Assembly (NCBI GenBank): GCA_032717465.1
Contig: CM064666.1
Span: forward strand, 890,001-954,000
DNA: 64,000 bases
Direction of reading: 5' to 3'
Source of the DNA: Coenobita brevimanus
Taxonomy: Eukaryota > Arthropoda > Malacostraca > Decapoda > Coenobitidae
The notes under the pieces: generated by a model
What the model was told of the DNA's origin: nothing
Seen by the model: the letters and a program-made list of their open reading frames with translations, nothing else
The model's database searches: none
Position numbers and translations under genes: made by a program
Shown: piece after piece, positions 39,298-48,959 of the stretch
Position numbering within the stretch: position 1 is the stretch's first letter
Layout of the letters: each line of letters begins with the position of its first letter

Positions 39298-40100
39298 ATC
39301 TCTCGCCCCATTGCTTGGGTAGCTATTGTCTCTCAACCCTCTGGAGTCGTGCCCTCTCCCTCTCCTGCCGTCCCTTCCACTTCATCTCCCTCCCTCCCTC
39401 CCACTTTCCACCTCCTCTTTTTTTCCAAGACTCTTGTGTCCCCTCATCTTTCCCGTCCTCCGGGCCTTCACGGTCTCTGTCCTCCTCCCTCTCTTGTGTC
39501 TCAACCTCTGTCCCTGCCTCTAATTCTTTCACTGCTCTTGTTTCTCTTCCTGATTATTCTCCCTCCCTCCTTTGTTCCTTGTTTTCACCCCCCCCCACCT
39601 CCTTCTACCTCTGTTGGCTTTCGGTCCTCTCCTCCATCCTCTTCTTTTCCTGTAGGCAAACGTCCACATGTTCACACTTCCTCCTCGTCTCACATCCCTG
39701 GTCTCTCCCCTTCAACTTAATCTTCCAAATGTCTCACACTCAACTTCCCCAGCCCCTACCACATCCTCCCCTTTGTCCGCCTGTCAGCACCCTCAGGTCA
39801 TCACGACAGTCTCCACCCATCCTATCTCTTCTCCCTTAGACACATAGACCATTCATGATACTGTCTCTTACATTTGCCACACTTCCTCCATGTCCTCCCT
39901 TGCTTCTGTGCACGTTCATCCACCTCCCTCTCCCCTACTCCCATTCCTCCTTCCTCACATGTACCTCCCACTCCCCCCAACTCTGCCCATCCCTCCCCTC
40001 TGTAACTTGTTCCTTCTTGCTCTTCTATCCCGTCAGTCCTCGATCTCCCTACACCTCATGGATATTCTCGCCCTGACCGTCATGTGCACCTGCCACCTTC
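39298..40100 (+). mobile_element. LINE ORF1 C-terminal / inter-ORF region, Pro/Ser-rich
   Basis: Pyrimidine-rich sequence (CCTCCCTCC, CTCTCTTGTG) with Ser/Pro-rich frames, lying between the zinc knuckles and the endonuclease start. It fits the low-complexity C-terminus of ORF1 in Jockey-like elements but carries frameshifts and stops. Confidence 0.5.
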
Positions 40101-40116
40101 TTCCCAGTCTTAATTC

Positions 40117-40480
40117 TTGTTTCCCCTCATGGCTCTTCTACAGTGGAATATACACAGGTTTGCCTCCCATCGTCCTTCCTTGCGATACCTCATATTTGTT
40201 CCCGAACTTCTAATTGTATCTCTCCAGGAAACTTTTCTCCGTGCTTCCCCTGTTCCTGTTCCAGATTTTACTTTTCTTGGTCCTCCTCCTCCTTCCTCTG
40301 CTGCCCTTCTCATCCGCAACACTGCTCCATTTGAACCCCTTTCTGTCTCTTCCACAATCCCTCATATTCCGCTCATCTTTTTCTTCACCGCTTGGGTCAC
40401 TGTCTGCTCTCTCTATTTCTCTCCCTGTTTCTTTTGATTTTTCTGCCTTTTTCTCCTAACTTTATTCCCTTCCATCTCTG
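40117..40480 (+). mobile_element. LINE ORF2 start: apurinic-type endonuclease domain
   Basis: ATG GCT CTT reads MALLQWNIHRFASHRPSLRY, then LIVSLQETFLR and FTFLGPPPP. (L/I)QWN..G/R and ...QET(F/W)L are the first two motifs of the LINE endonuclease (the metal-binding Asn and Glu). The fragment stops near 40480 where a family B copy begins. Confidence 0.8.
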
Positions 40481-40496
40481 ATTCTCCTCCTTGAAG

Positions 40497-40704
40497 ACTT
40501 CATAGAGTGTATGTGAGTGAGGTGGAGGGGAGGGGAGAGGGAGACTGAGGATGAGATGGAGGGATGGAGAGGTACTGTATATGAGAGGTGTGAGCTAGAG
40601 TGGGGGGCAGTGAAATAGGGGAGGGGGATGGCGACATGGAGGCAAATTGTTTGTGGCCACCCCTTATGGGACTGAGGCATGTGGCTATAGATAGATAGAC
40701 AAAC
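40497..40704 (+). mobile_element. LINE family B 3' end
   Basis: TAGAGTGTATGTGAGTGAGG to CACCCCTTATGGGACTGAGG and (GATA)n. Confidence 0.75.
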
Positions 40705-41284
40705 TATATTGTATTTGTATTTTGTTATTTAATATATGGAGAACATTACAACTTTTATCATATTATTAAGTGATGTATCATAGTGTTAAGTGATGCCATA
40801 ACAAATATTTAATACAAAGAGTAACTACAAGATGTTGCTACTCCTCACCCTGCCCTAGGGCGGGAAAGGAGGTGCGGCTGATGATGATGATGATAACGAT
40901 AACTACAAGATATTTCAGAAGTTCTGGGAACCACACCTATCCACTAGTCATTGCTTACTTAAAAAATATAGTTGCTCTTATCATTTATTACATATCTTTG
41001 TGTTGCCTTGTCTATAAATCAACATCTTCATTTAGCTGTGTCTCATACAACATCGTTTTCTCTCTACTGTAAAGAGTATTGCAGATGTGTTGGTATTCAT
41101 TCTTCTATACTCCCTTCACCTTAAATTGGCACAGATTTTCCTTTTGCACCTTATTTCATGTAGCTTACTGGCAGAAAAAGGCTATACAACGGCTGTGCAT
41201 CCTTTCCACTGCACTTCTTCATGACTAGCATCATATTCCAGTGTCAATCTATTGCCACAGTCCAGAATTCATGATGAAGAGATG

Positions 41285-41800
41285 GCAATTTTAAGCCAAG
41301 TTAGAGTGAAAAGAGTATAATTTTAGGCCAAGTTAGAGTGAAAAGAGTATAATTTTAGGCCAAGTTAGAGTGGAAAAAAGAGTGTAATTTTAGGCCAAGT
41401 TAGAGTGAAAAGAGTACATTTTAGGCCAAGTCAGAGTGAAAAGAGTATTATTTTAGGCCAAGTCAGAGTGAAAAGAGTAAATTTTAGGCCAAGTTAGAGT
41501 GATAAGAATGTAATTTTTGGCCAAGTTAGAGTGAAAAAGAGTAGCATATTAGGCCAAGTCAGAGTGAAAAGAGTATAATTTTAGGCCAAGTTAGAGTGAA
41601 AAGGGTATAATTTTAGGCCAAGTTAGAGTGAAAAGAGTATAATTTTAGGCCAAGTTAGAGTGAAAAGAGTATAATTTTAGGCCAAGTTAGAGTGAAAAGA
41701 GTATAATTTTAGGCCAAGTTAGAGTGATAAAAGTATAATTTTAGGCCAAGTTAGAGTGAAAAGAGTGTAATTTTAGGCCAAGTTAGAGTGAAAGGAGTAT
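41285..41800. repeat. ~31-bp tandem repeat (TTTTAGGCCAAGTTAGAGTG)
   Basis: About 16 units of TATAATTTTAGGCCAAGTTAGAGTGAAAAGAG with variants. The motif is the end of the larger repeat seen at 18700-19495, here expanded alone; the upstream 41180-41285 has the rest (CACTTCTTCATGACTAGCATC). Confidence 0.9.
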
Positions 41801-42440
41801 TCTGTGGTGTATATAACAGTCTACTTCAACAACGTGTATACCTTAGACCTAATTAGCAGTCTACCTTAGGCTACAGAATGGCAGTGAGGTAGTAGACCAT
41901 CAGTAGGTGTACCTTGCTGGTTACATAATTAGTCTGTACTCATTTGTAAACTCTAGTACAGGTATACATCAATTATTTTACAGAGAGGAGTGTGTGTGTT
42001 TTTGTAATGGAAGCACACACACAGACACGCACGCACGCACACGCACACACACACACACACACACACGGTAAATATTCCCAAGCCTCTTTTGTTTAATTTG
42101 CTACCTTCTGAAGTTAAATATTGCTCCCACACAGAGAGAGAGAGAGAGAGCGGTGGATATTGTGCAGTGACAGTGTGGGAGGGAGACAGAGGTGTATTGG
42201 TTAGCACATCCAATTTGAACCTGAAAGAACCTTAGATCAATTCTCCAGCATCTTCACGGCACCAGTCCTCCACTTCCACCCAGGCGCTATACTCCGTTTA
42301 GTTGCACTTGACAAAAATGCATAACCTCTTACAGCTCAGTTGTTGGCTGGTCAGAATGGGGTATAAATTTCACTAGTAACCAAGGAGACTCAGGTCCAGT
42401 TCTGCCACATGGAAATAAACGGACTATAATGAAGAGGGTA

Positions 42441-42815
42441 TTACAGTGTCTCCTGACTGGCCCTGGTGGCTTCCACTACTGGCCAGGCGTCAGGCACCGG
42501 TGGTTCTTGATCAATAAACGAGAGTCCCGGTGGGTTGTAGGCCTGTCCTGTGTGTGGGTCCTGGCCATTGCGTAGGGCATTATTGGGTCCCGGTGAGCTG
42601 AAGGCCTGTCCTGCATGTGCGTCCTGGCCATTGCGTAGGACATTATTGGTATTTTTTGTACTGGTGTGGGGTGCAAGGCTGCTGTCCCCGGCTGTGTTTG
42701 TACTAAAGGCATGGCACCAATCCCGCGTCCGCTCCACCTCCTGCGTCACCACCACAAACAGCTCCTTGTCCTTGTGCTGCAGCTCCTCTCGAAGGTACCT
42801 GATTAACTCCTCCTC
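42441..42815 (-). CDS. JOSD2: Josephin gene exon 4 and stop
   Basis: Acceptor CATTTCAG, phase 0, TAA at 42443-42441. It encodes [20 protein letters not shown] and [13 protein letters not shown], where the core domain ends, then an extension with two 21-residue repeats ([20 protein letters not shown] and [20 protein letters not shown]) and [17 protein letters not shown]. The DNA repeat is 63 bp. Confidence 0.92.
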   Translation of the reverse strand, partial: EEELIRYLREELQHKDKELFVVVTQEVERTRDWCHAFSTNTAGDSSLAPHTSTKNTNNVLRNGQDAHAGQAFSSPGPNNALRNGQDPHTGQAYNPPGLSFIDQEPPVPDAWPVVEATRASQETL

Positions 42816-45800
42816 CTGAAATGATAGGTGAAAGGTGAGATGTGGGAGATGGAAGGTGAAATGTGGGAGTTAGAGGTGTAAATGCAAGAGTTGAAATGTA
42901 ATGCAAGAGTTGGAACGTGAAATCTGAGAGATGGAAGGTGAAATATTGGAGACTTGAAGTGAAATGTGTGAGACGGAAGGTGAAATGTTGGAGACGGAAG
43001 GTGAAATGTGTGAGATGGAAGGTGAAATGTGAGAGACAGAAGGTGAAATGTGACTGACAGAAGGTGAAATGTTGGAGACGGAAGGTGAAATGTTGGAGAC
43101 GGAAGGTGAAATGTGAGAGACAGAAGGTGAAATATTGGAGACGGAAGGTGAAATGTTGGAGACAGAAAGTGAAATATTGGAGACAGAAGGTGAAATGCCA
43201 GAGTTCTATCTATCTACTGCCAGATGCCTTAATCCCGCAAGGGGTGGCCACAAACAAACCACCTCCATGTTGCCCTGTCCCCTGCCATTTTGCTGCCCTC
43301 CCCCCAGCTCACACACCCCAGAGTTGCAAGTTGAAATGGCAGAGTTGGAAGTTGAAATCGAAGAGTTGAAAGTGGTTTATCAATTCCTCTTCCTAATATG
43401 AAAGAGGTGAGAGCTGAAATATGAGTTGCAAGTTGAAATGGAAGAGTTGGAGGTTTGTTTATGTATATTGTATTCTGTGCCAAAATACTGAGAAATCTGC
43501 ATCAACTACAGTGGTTTTATGTAAAGCACGATTTTGCTTGTGTACGAGATGATAAGGAAGAAATGGATGTGCTAATGCTGCATGTACGTGTTCTGTATTA
43601 CCATCATCATCATCATTAGCCTATCACCACCACCATCATCACTCCTCCTCCTCCTCATCATCATCATCATTATTAATACCACCATACAGCCATACACACA
43701 CTATTCCTATAATTTCAGGAGTATATAGCTCTGAATCTAAGTTGTAACATGCCCCTGATGCTGCATATGGCTATCCAGTGTTTGTAGCTGTGTTTCTAGC
43801 TTTACACACCTGTCTTCCTTCATACAGCTTTACACACCTGTCCTACTGTATGATCTCCGGAGTGTCCAGCTTTGAATCTTAAGTTGTAATAAATGCCTGT
43901 GATGCTGCGTATGGCTATCCAGTGTATGTAGCTGTGTTTCTAGCTTTACACACCTGTCCTCCTTCATACAGCTTTACACACCTGTCCTATGACCTCCGGA
44001 GTGTCCAGCTTTGAGTCAAGGTTGTAGTAGATGCCCCTGATGCTGCGTATGGCTATCCAGTGCTTCCTCCTGAGTGGCAGTTGCACGGGACCCAGACGGT
44101 ACTCTGATGGCACGTTCAAAATGAAGCCCACCACCTTCTCCGGCATGATCACCTGTGGGTCTCTGTTGGGGGGAAGGGAAAACAGTTGGTGAGTAGATTA
44201 GCATTAGTTTTATTATTACTACTGTTATTACTTTCCATCATCATCATCATCATCATCTGGACCTCCTTTCTCATCCTAGGGCGGAGTGAGGAGTAGCTAA
44301 GTCCAGACAGCTCAAATTTGCCCAGTCCAATAGACCAGGCTTCCATTCACTCATCATTCAAGCCCCTGGAATCCTGGCTCTATCTGATACACCAAAAACA
44401 TTCACCATGTTCTATTGCTTCAACCTCACTCAAATGCTCTCTCCTTGTTAGTATCTCATTCTCCATTCCCCCAACTTACACTCTTCTTTCTCTTATACCT
44501 CTCCACTCCATCCCTCCACCTCATCCTTGGTCTCCCCCTCCCTCTCCTCCCCTCCACCTCACTCACATACACTCCTCATCCTTCCAACTCACACCCCTTC
44601 TCTCTCATATACCTTTCCACTCCATCCCTGCATCTCATCCTCGGTCTCCCCTTCCTAAACTTACATTCTCTGCCATTACCATGTCCTTTCCCCAACACAC
44701 ACCTCTCTCTCATATACCTCTCCACTCCATCCCTGCATCTCATCCTCAGTCTCCCTCTCCCAGACTTACTTTCTCTTATCGAACCAGACCACGCCACATC
44801 CTTTGGTGGTCAGCGCGGCCATGATAACATTAATATCATAGTTGCCGGTGCCGAGGAGTGACTTGTGGGGGTTGAACCAGTTGTCCGGTGAGAGGGCATA
44901 GCAGATGTGGTCCAGCTCACTCTTGGCGAACGCACCGCTGTCTTGGAAGAGGTTGTTGAGTGAGTGGAGGGCGCACAGCTCCTTAATCTGCAATACAATG
45001 GTGCTGTGACAGTGTGCTGTTAAGCTGGGACATCTTGTGCTGCTTCTGCTGCATAATAACATCCCTCATCCATATAACCAACCAGAGTTGGCATTGATTA
45101 AACCAAACTTATTTAATCATGTGATTAAATCATTGATTTTTTTTGCTAAAAAAAAAAAAAATCATGATTGTTTTTTTTTAATTTTTTTGATTTTTTAAAT
45201 CTAAAAGTTAACAAAAATAAAATATGAAGGTTTACAAAAGCTGTGTAACCCTTTGTGGTGTCATTCATGAATTCCAATACATAAGCATTAAGTCAGCAGA
45301 TTTTGGAGAATGATGCCATTAGATATTGCTGCATATGACAGGAAATATTATTACATTTGTGCCACTAAGTATTCAAATGATTTGTACAGGTGAAATACTT
45401 AGCCATACATCACAGACCCCAGCCATAACACTAGGTAGGCTCTGCTGGCTGACTTAAGGCCATGGCAGTATAATATCAGCTTAAGATGTTTCTGTGTGGT
45501 AATATAATCAGCTTTGGAATATCTATCTATCCATCTATCTATCTATTGCCGGATGCCATAATCCCGTACGGGGTGGCCATTTGACTCCGAGTTATTTGTT
45601 TTACAGGGAGGGGCACTAACCCTCACCAACCCACTTGACATGTAGGGAGCACGTATGGTTTGGTTATATGGTTACCACCCAGCGTTGTAAATGGTTTCTT
45701 GGCTTACAGGAAACCATTTGGCTTGTCACTCAATGTAAAGCCACCTGTAACGGAAAGAAAAGCAATAAGAAGTGACAGGAAAGATGGGAGAAATAGGAAG

Positions 45801-46379
45801 AGAGGAGGGCAGGCACAGAAAAAGAATGATAAGGGCTAATGAAGAAGTAGGCAGCACTACTGCATGTATTACCACTGGCAACTCAGCCTTAACCAGCAGT
45901 GTACAGACAGCACTGGAACAGGTATGTAGCTGGAGTGTGGCCAGTGAACCAGCAGTGCATAGACAGGACATGAAGCGTACAGTATTCAGTAGACAGCTTT
46001 TGAAATATTAGCTATATAATAAACAGAAAAATCAATTTTAAAAAAAGAAATTGAATAAATTTAAAAAATCATTGATTTTTCTTTTTCTTTTTTTTCTAAA
46101 TTAAAAAAAATCACCAACCCTGTAACCAATCCATATGTGTTCCCTACGTGACAGCAGGTGGGGTGGCGGAGGGTTAGTGCCCCTCCCTGTAAAACAACTA
46201 ACTCAGAGTCAAACGGCCACCCTTTACGGGATTATGGCTTCTGGCTATAGATGGACAGACAGACATGGATAGATAGGCAGACAGATAGATAGATAGATGG
46301 ATAGCCAGATAGACAGGTAGATAGACTAATAAAACCACTAAAGCCTTACCTGTTTCTCGTGGTAGATGTCCGGTGTCAT
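42441..46379 (-). CDS. JOSD2: Josephin-domain deubiquitinase (JOSD1/JOSD2-like), 4 exons
   Basis: Cysteine protease that removes ubiquitin; family members act in the cytosol and at the plasma membrane. Four exons join in frame: [10 protein letters not shown], the catalytic Cys in [36 protein letters not shown], the catalytic His in RKHWIAIR and the Asn/Asp pair in YYNLDSK, then [10 protein letters not shown]. All key residues are present. NPH(K/R)SLLGTGNYD favours JOSD2 over JOSD1, but the split is uncertain in invertebrates. Length from the ATG at 46379 is 267 residues (human 188-202) owing to a C-terminal extension of about 95. In-frame ATGs at 46424 and 46457 would add 15 or 26 residues; I prefer 46379 (G at -3, near the conserved YHE(K/R)Q). 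Confidence 0.95.
42830..43200. repeat. ~23-bp tandem repeat (GAAGGTGAAATGTTGGAGACG)
   Basis: About 15 units of GGAAGGTGAAATGTGGGAGA or its variants. It begins about 10 bp beyond the exon 4 acceptor (intron 3). A minus LINE family B tail (43203-43320) splits it from a further few units (43321-43450). Confidence 0.9.
43705..43930 (-). pseudogene. Two partial copies of Josephin exon 3 3' end
   Basis: GCTGCGTATGGCTATCCAGTG, TCTCCGGAGTGTCCAGCTTTG and AAGTTGTAAT (43858-43925) and a more diverged copy (43718-43785) repeat the exon 3 part that encodes [20 protein letters not shown]. Each is followed by the intron motif CAGCTTTACACACCTGTCC. They lie 130 and about 260 bp downstream of the real exon end. 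Confidence 0.85.
43982..44162 (-). CDS. JOSD2: Josephin gene exon 3
   Basis: Acceptor CCCCAACAG, donor GTGTGT, phase 2 to 0. The first base completes a Lys codon, then [40 protein letters not shown] and [18 protein letters not shown]. It holds the catalytic His and Asn. A second AG ten bases in (CCCACAG) would break frame, so I use the first. Confidence 0.93.
44240..44430 (-). repeat. Interspersed repeat with (ATC)n tail, minus copy
   Basis: CATCATCATC then TGGACCTCCTTTC, GAGTGAGGAGTAGC, CAAGCCCCTGGAATCCTGGC. Same family as 2640-2820. Confidence 0.7.
44430..44765 (-). mobile_element. LINE family B segments in minus orientation, triplicated
   Basis: CTCTCATATACC(T/T)TCCACTCCATCCCTGCATCTCATCCTC occurs three times (about 44490, 44605 and 44715). 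After the second and third comes a donor-like (C)CTAAACTTAC or CCAGACTTAC, the latter being the real exon 2 donor. Confidence 0.75.
44770..44987 (-). CDS. JOSD2: Josephin gene exon 2: catalytic Cys
   Basis: Acceptor GTATTGCAG, donor GTAAGT, phase 0 to 2, 72 codons. It encodes [40 protein letters not shown] and [16 protein letters not shown]. The Cys of ELCALH is the nucleophile in the Josephin family. Confidence 0.95.
45083..46122. mobile_element. hAT-like non-autonomous element with nested SINE
   Basis: The ends CAGAGTTGGCATTGATT and (reverse complement) CAGGGTTGGTGATTTTT are hAT-type inverted repeats followed by A/T-rich subterminal DNA. The 8-bp flanks are taaccaac (45075-45082) and taaccaat (46123-46130), a 7/8 target duplication. 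A minus-oriented SINE copy (45525-45870) is nested inside, and the outer flanks match a SINE sequence (CCATATAACCAACCCATATG). Confidence 0.7.
45525..45870 (-). mobile_element. SINE (hairpin-core type), minus copy nested in hAT element
   Basis: Tail first: (ATCT)n, GCCATAATCCCGTACGGGGTGG, ACAGGGAGGGGCACTAACCC, GTTATATGGTTACCACCCAGC, then the core hairpin AATGGTTTCTTGG..GGAAACCATT (45691-45718) and one array unit. Confidence 0.8.
46350..46379 (-). CDS. JOSD2: Josephin gene first coding exon
   Basis: ATG at 46379, [10 protein letters not shown], then donor GTAAGG, phase 0. (I/V)YHE(K/R)Q directly before the catalytic Cys exon is universal in JOSD1/2. The frame is open upstream through ATGs at 46424 and 46457, which would add Cys-rich residues not seen in relatives. 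Confidence 0.85.
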
Positions 46380-46514
46380 GGCAACCCCAACTTGGTTTCC
46401 ATCACATGCAACCCTGTCCGGCATCCACGTGCAGCAGGCACAGTCGCAGCCCGGCATCGGATGTCAACATTATAGTAACAACAACGCCTGAAAGTTATAC
46501 CGTATAGTAAGTCC

Positions 46515-46521
46515 TTCATGT

Positions 46522-46568
<47 letters not shown>

Positions 46569-46795
46569 CTTATATTTTTTTTTTTTTAAGGAGAGTGTAT
46601 GTGTGTGAGGTGGAGGGGGGGAGAGGAAGGGGGAGGCCAAGGATGAGATGGAAGGATGGAGTGGAGAGGTATATGAGAGAGGGGAGTGTGAGCTGGGAGC
46701 AGGGCAGTGAAATGGCAGGGGACAGGGTGACATGGAGGCGATTTGTTTGTGGCCATCCCTTACGGGATCAAGGCATCTGGCAATAGACAGATAGA
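46515..46795 (+). mobile_element. (CT)n run and LINE family B 3' end
   Basis: A CT run at 46525-46565, T-run, then GAGAGTGTATGTGTGTGAGG to CATCCCTTACGGGATCAAGG and a short GATA tail. It lies just upstream of the Josephin coding start. Confidence 0.75.
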
Positions 46796-46859
46796 TAATT
46801 TGGTGTTGGAGAGGAACCCCTTCACCTGGTGGTACTGACAAAACTGAGCATCAACACTT

Positions 46860-47190
46860 CAGGTATGCAACAGGTCAACTCTGGAACTGTACCTATTTCC
46901 TCTGTTTTTACATCCTACTGTCTATGACCTCCAGTGTAGGTAGGAGGTAAGTTAACTATTACTCCCAGTCCTTCATGTACCGGTATGCAACAGGTCAGCT
47001 CTGGGACTGGCTCCCTCTGTCTGTACTTCCTACTGCCTATGATCTCCAGTCTTTCAAACGCAGTGTATCCAGGCATCTCAAAATGAACGGATCGTGAATT
47101 TGGCTGTTATCTTGTTTTTGTTTTTAATTGGAGGGAACAGTTTGTGGGCAGAATGCCTTAGGTTCCTTCTTCCTTGCATAAAAAAAAAAT
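46860..47190 (+). mobile_element. LINE family D 3' end
   Basis: Two partial coding units (CAACAGGTCAACTCTGGAAC, CAACAGGTCAGCTCTGGGAC), then TATGATCTCCAGTCTTTCAAACG, the 3' UTR and AAAAAAAAA. Confidence 0.8.
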
Positions 47191-47214
47191 GATACAAAGA
47201 TTTCAGTGTGCATC

Positions 47215-47455
47215 GGTACAAATGAATAAAAACTGATATATAGGACTTTCACCTCAACTTGGCCAAGATTTTTTTCTTGGCTTATTTCATGTGCTCAGTG
47301 GCAGGATAAGACAATACTATGGCTACATCCTTCCCATGGCACTTCTTCATGACTAGCATCATGTTCTAGTATTAATCTCTTGCTACAACTCAGTATTCAA
47401 GATGAAGAGATGGCTGTTTTTGGCCAAGTTGGAGTGCGAAGAATATAGTAAGTTA
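47215..47455. repeat. Copy of the GACTAGCA/GCCAAGTT repeat family
   Basis: TTTCACCTCAACTTGGCCAAG ... GGCACTTCTTCATGACTAGC ... TTTTTGGCCAAGTTGGAGTG. The two GGCCAAGTT-type ends are inverted relative to each other, suggesting the full element has inverted termini. Confidence 0.65.
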
Positions 47456-47514
47456 ATATCTTTTTAATCCTGGGACACCAATATTCATAAGTGGGCTAAA
47501 TAATGGAGACAGGG

Positions 47515-47970
47515 ATAAGGGACTGGAAAGGGAGGCTGCCAGAGATCGAGCAGCGTGGATAGCCGCCATTAGGTGACCAGGGCTGATCCATGCAAGGATG
47601 TTGGAGGCTTTATGAACGAAACAAAAAAAAATAAACATCGTATAGCAGATTCTTAGTTAATCAAGACTATACAACATCCCTCCTCCTCTTCCTCTTATAC
47701 CTCTCACTTGCCTCTTCTAGTTAATATTTCTAAGCTAACAGAGGCATGATGTTTTTTTCTTTCTCTTTTTTTAATGCAAGGAGGAAGGAAGAGGGAGGCG
47801 TAGACCGAGGGTGAGGTGAAGGGATGGAGTTGAGAGGTATATGAGGGAGGGGGGAGTGAGTTGGGGGGAGGGCAGTTAAATGGTGGGTGACAGAATGACA
47901 TGGAGGCTTTTTGTCTGTGGCCACCCTTTGCGGGATTAGGGCATCAGGCTATAGATAGATAGATAGAAGA
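47515..47970 (+). mobile_element. LINE family C tail and LINE family B 3' end
   Basis: 47515-47630 is the family C tail (GGGAGGCTGCCAGAGATCGA...GGATGTTGGAGGC). 47775-47970 is family B (GAAGGAAGAGGGAGGCGTAG to CACCCTTTGCGGGATTAGGG and GATA). Confidence 0.75.
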
Positions 47971-48110
47971 AGGAACCAAAGGCCAGGAACATGAAAGATT
48001 GTTCCCTCCAAGAAAATACAAAAACAAAATAACACAGAGCCAAGTTCAAGATCCGTTCATTTTCAGATGCCTGGACACAATTACTGACGAATACCTTTAT
48101 TATCGGCTCA

Positions 48111-48321
48111 TATTCTTGTTGGTTAAGAAAGCTCCCTAACACCTTTTCCTTTGCTGTTTATTTTTTTTGGATATTTCTGGCTGATATTTTGTTGATTATT
48201 TATACAGAGTATGGAGATATTAGAAGGATTTATGTGACACAGAAAAGGGTAGTAAGGTGTAATAAGCAAAATAAATCACTTAGGAAAAGGTGTTAGGGAG
48301 CTTCTTTAACTGACAAGAATA
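48111..48321. mobile_element. Palindromic MITE with ~55-bp inverted repeats, copy 1
   Basis: Left TATTCTTGTTGGTTAAGAAAG + CTCCCTAACACCTTTTCC + TTTATTTT; right end is its imperfect reverse complement (AAATAAATCACTTAGGAAAAGGTGTTAGGGAGC). The middle has TGGATATTTCTGGCTGATAT. No coding capacity. Ends or halves recur at 906-1560, 21150, 21650, 29935-30385, 33820-34215 and 63180-63310. Confidence 0.8.
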
Positions 48322-48355
48322 CCGTATATGCCATAATGGTGAAATATTAGCCTCG

Positions 48356-48596
48356 TATTCCCGGTGGGTAAAGAATCTCCCTAACACCTCTTCCTTAGTG
48401 ATTTATTTTTGGATATGGCTGGCTGATATCATTTCATATGCTATTTATGAAGAGTATAGTAAGGTTAGAATGATTTAATAAGATGGAAAAGGGTAATATA
48501 TATATATTTTTTACATGGAAAAGGTAATAAGGTGTAATAAGCAAAATAAATCACTTAGGAAAAGGTGTTAGGGAGCTTCCCTAACTGATAAGAATA
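48356..48596. mobile_element. Palindromic MITE, copy 2
   Basis: TATTCCCGGTGGGTAAAGAATC + TCCCTAACACCTCTTCCTTAG to GGAAAAGGTGTTAGGGAGCTTC and AAGAATA. It differs from copy 1 by a duplicated GGAAAAGGGTAATA block. It lies only 35 bp from copy 1 in the same orientation. Confidence 0.8.
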
Positions 48597-48599
48597 TGT

Positions 48600-48956
48600 G
48601 GAGAGGATGGGGGATGATAACTGGGTGCGGAAGGTTAGACGTGTGAATGTTGGGGTGGGGTTGCAAGAGGCAGACCGAAAAAGACCCGAGACGAGGACAT
48701 TGAGTGTGACCTCAGGGATAAGAGATTGTATAGGGAGGCAGCCAGAGATCAAGCAGCATGGAGAACCACTTTTAGGTGACCAAGGCCGATGTATGCAGGC
48801 ATGTTGGGGCCTTTATAAACAAAACAATCGTACTTTTACCCTATCTATCTATCTATCTATTGCCAGACGCCTCAATCCCGTTTGGGGTGGCCACAAACAA
48901 ATCGCCTCCAAGTCGCCCTGTCCCCGGCCATTTCACTGCCCTGCTCCCAACTCACA
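48600..48956. mobile_element. LINE family C (plus) and family B (minus) 3' ends
   Basis: 48598-48828 reads ERMGDDNWVRKVRRVNVG and the GGTGACCAAGGCCGATG tail. 48840-48956 is a minus family B tail starting at (ATCT)n. Confidence 0.75.
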
Positions 48957-48959
48957 CCC

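Noticed and set aside
44152..44162. Josephin exon 3 starting after CCCACAG at 44152
   Set aside because: Exon 2 ends in phase 2 and needs one base to complete the Lys codon; only the acceptor before 44162 keeps frame.
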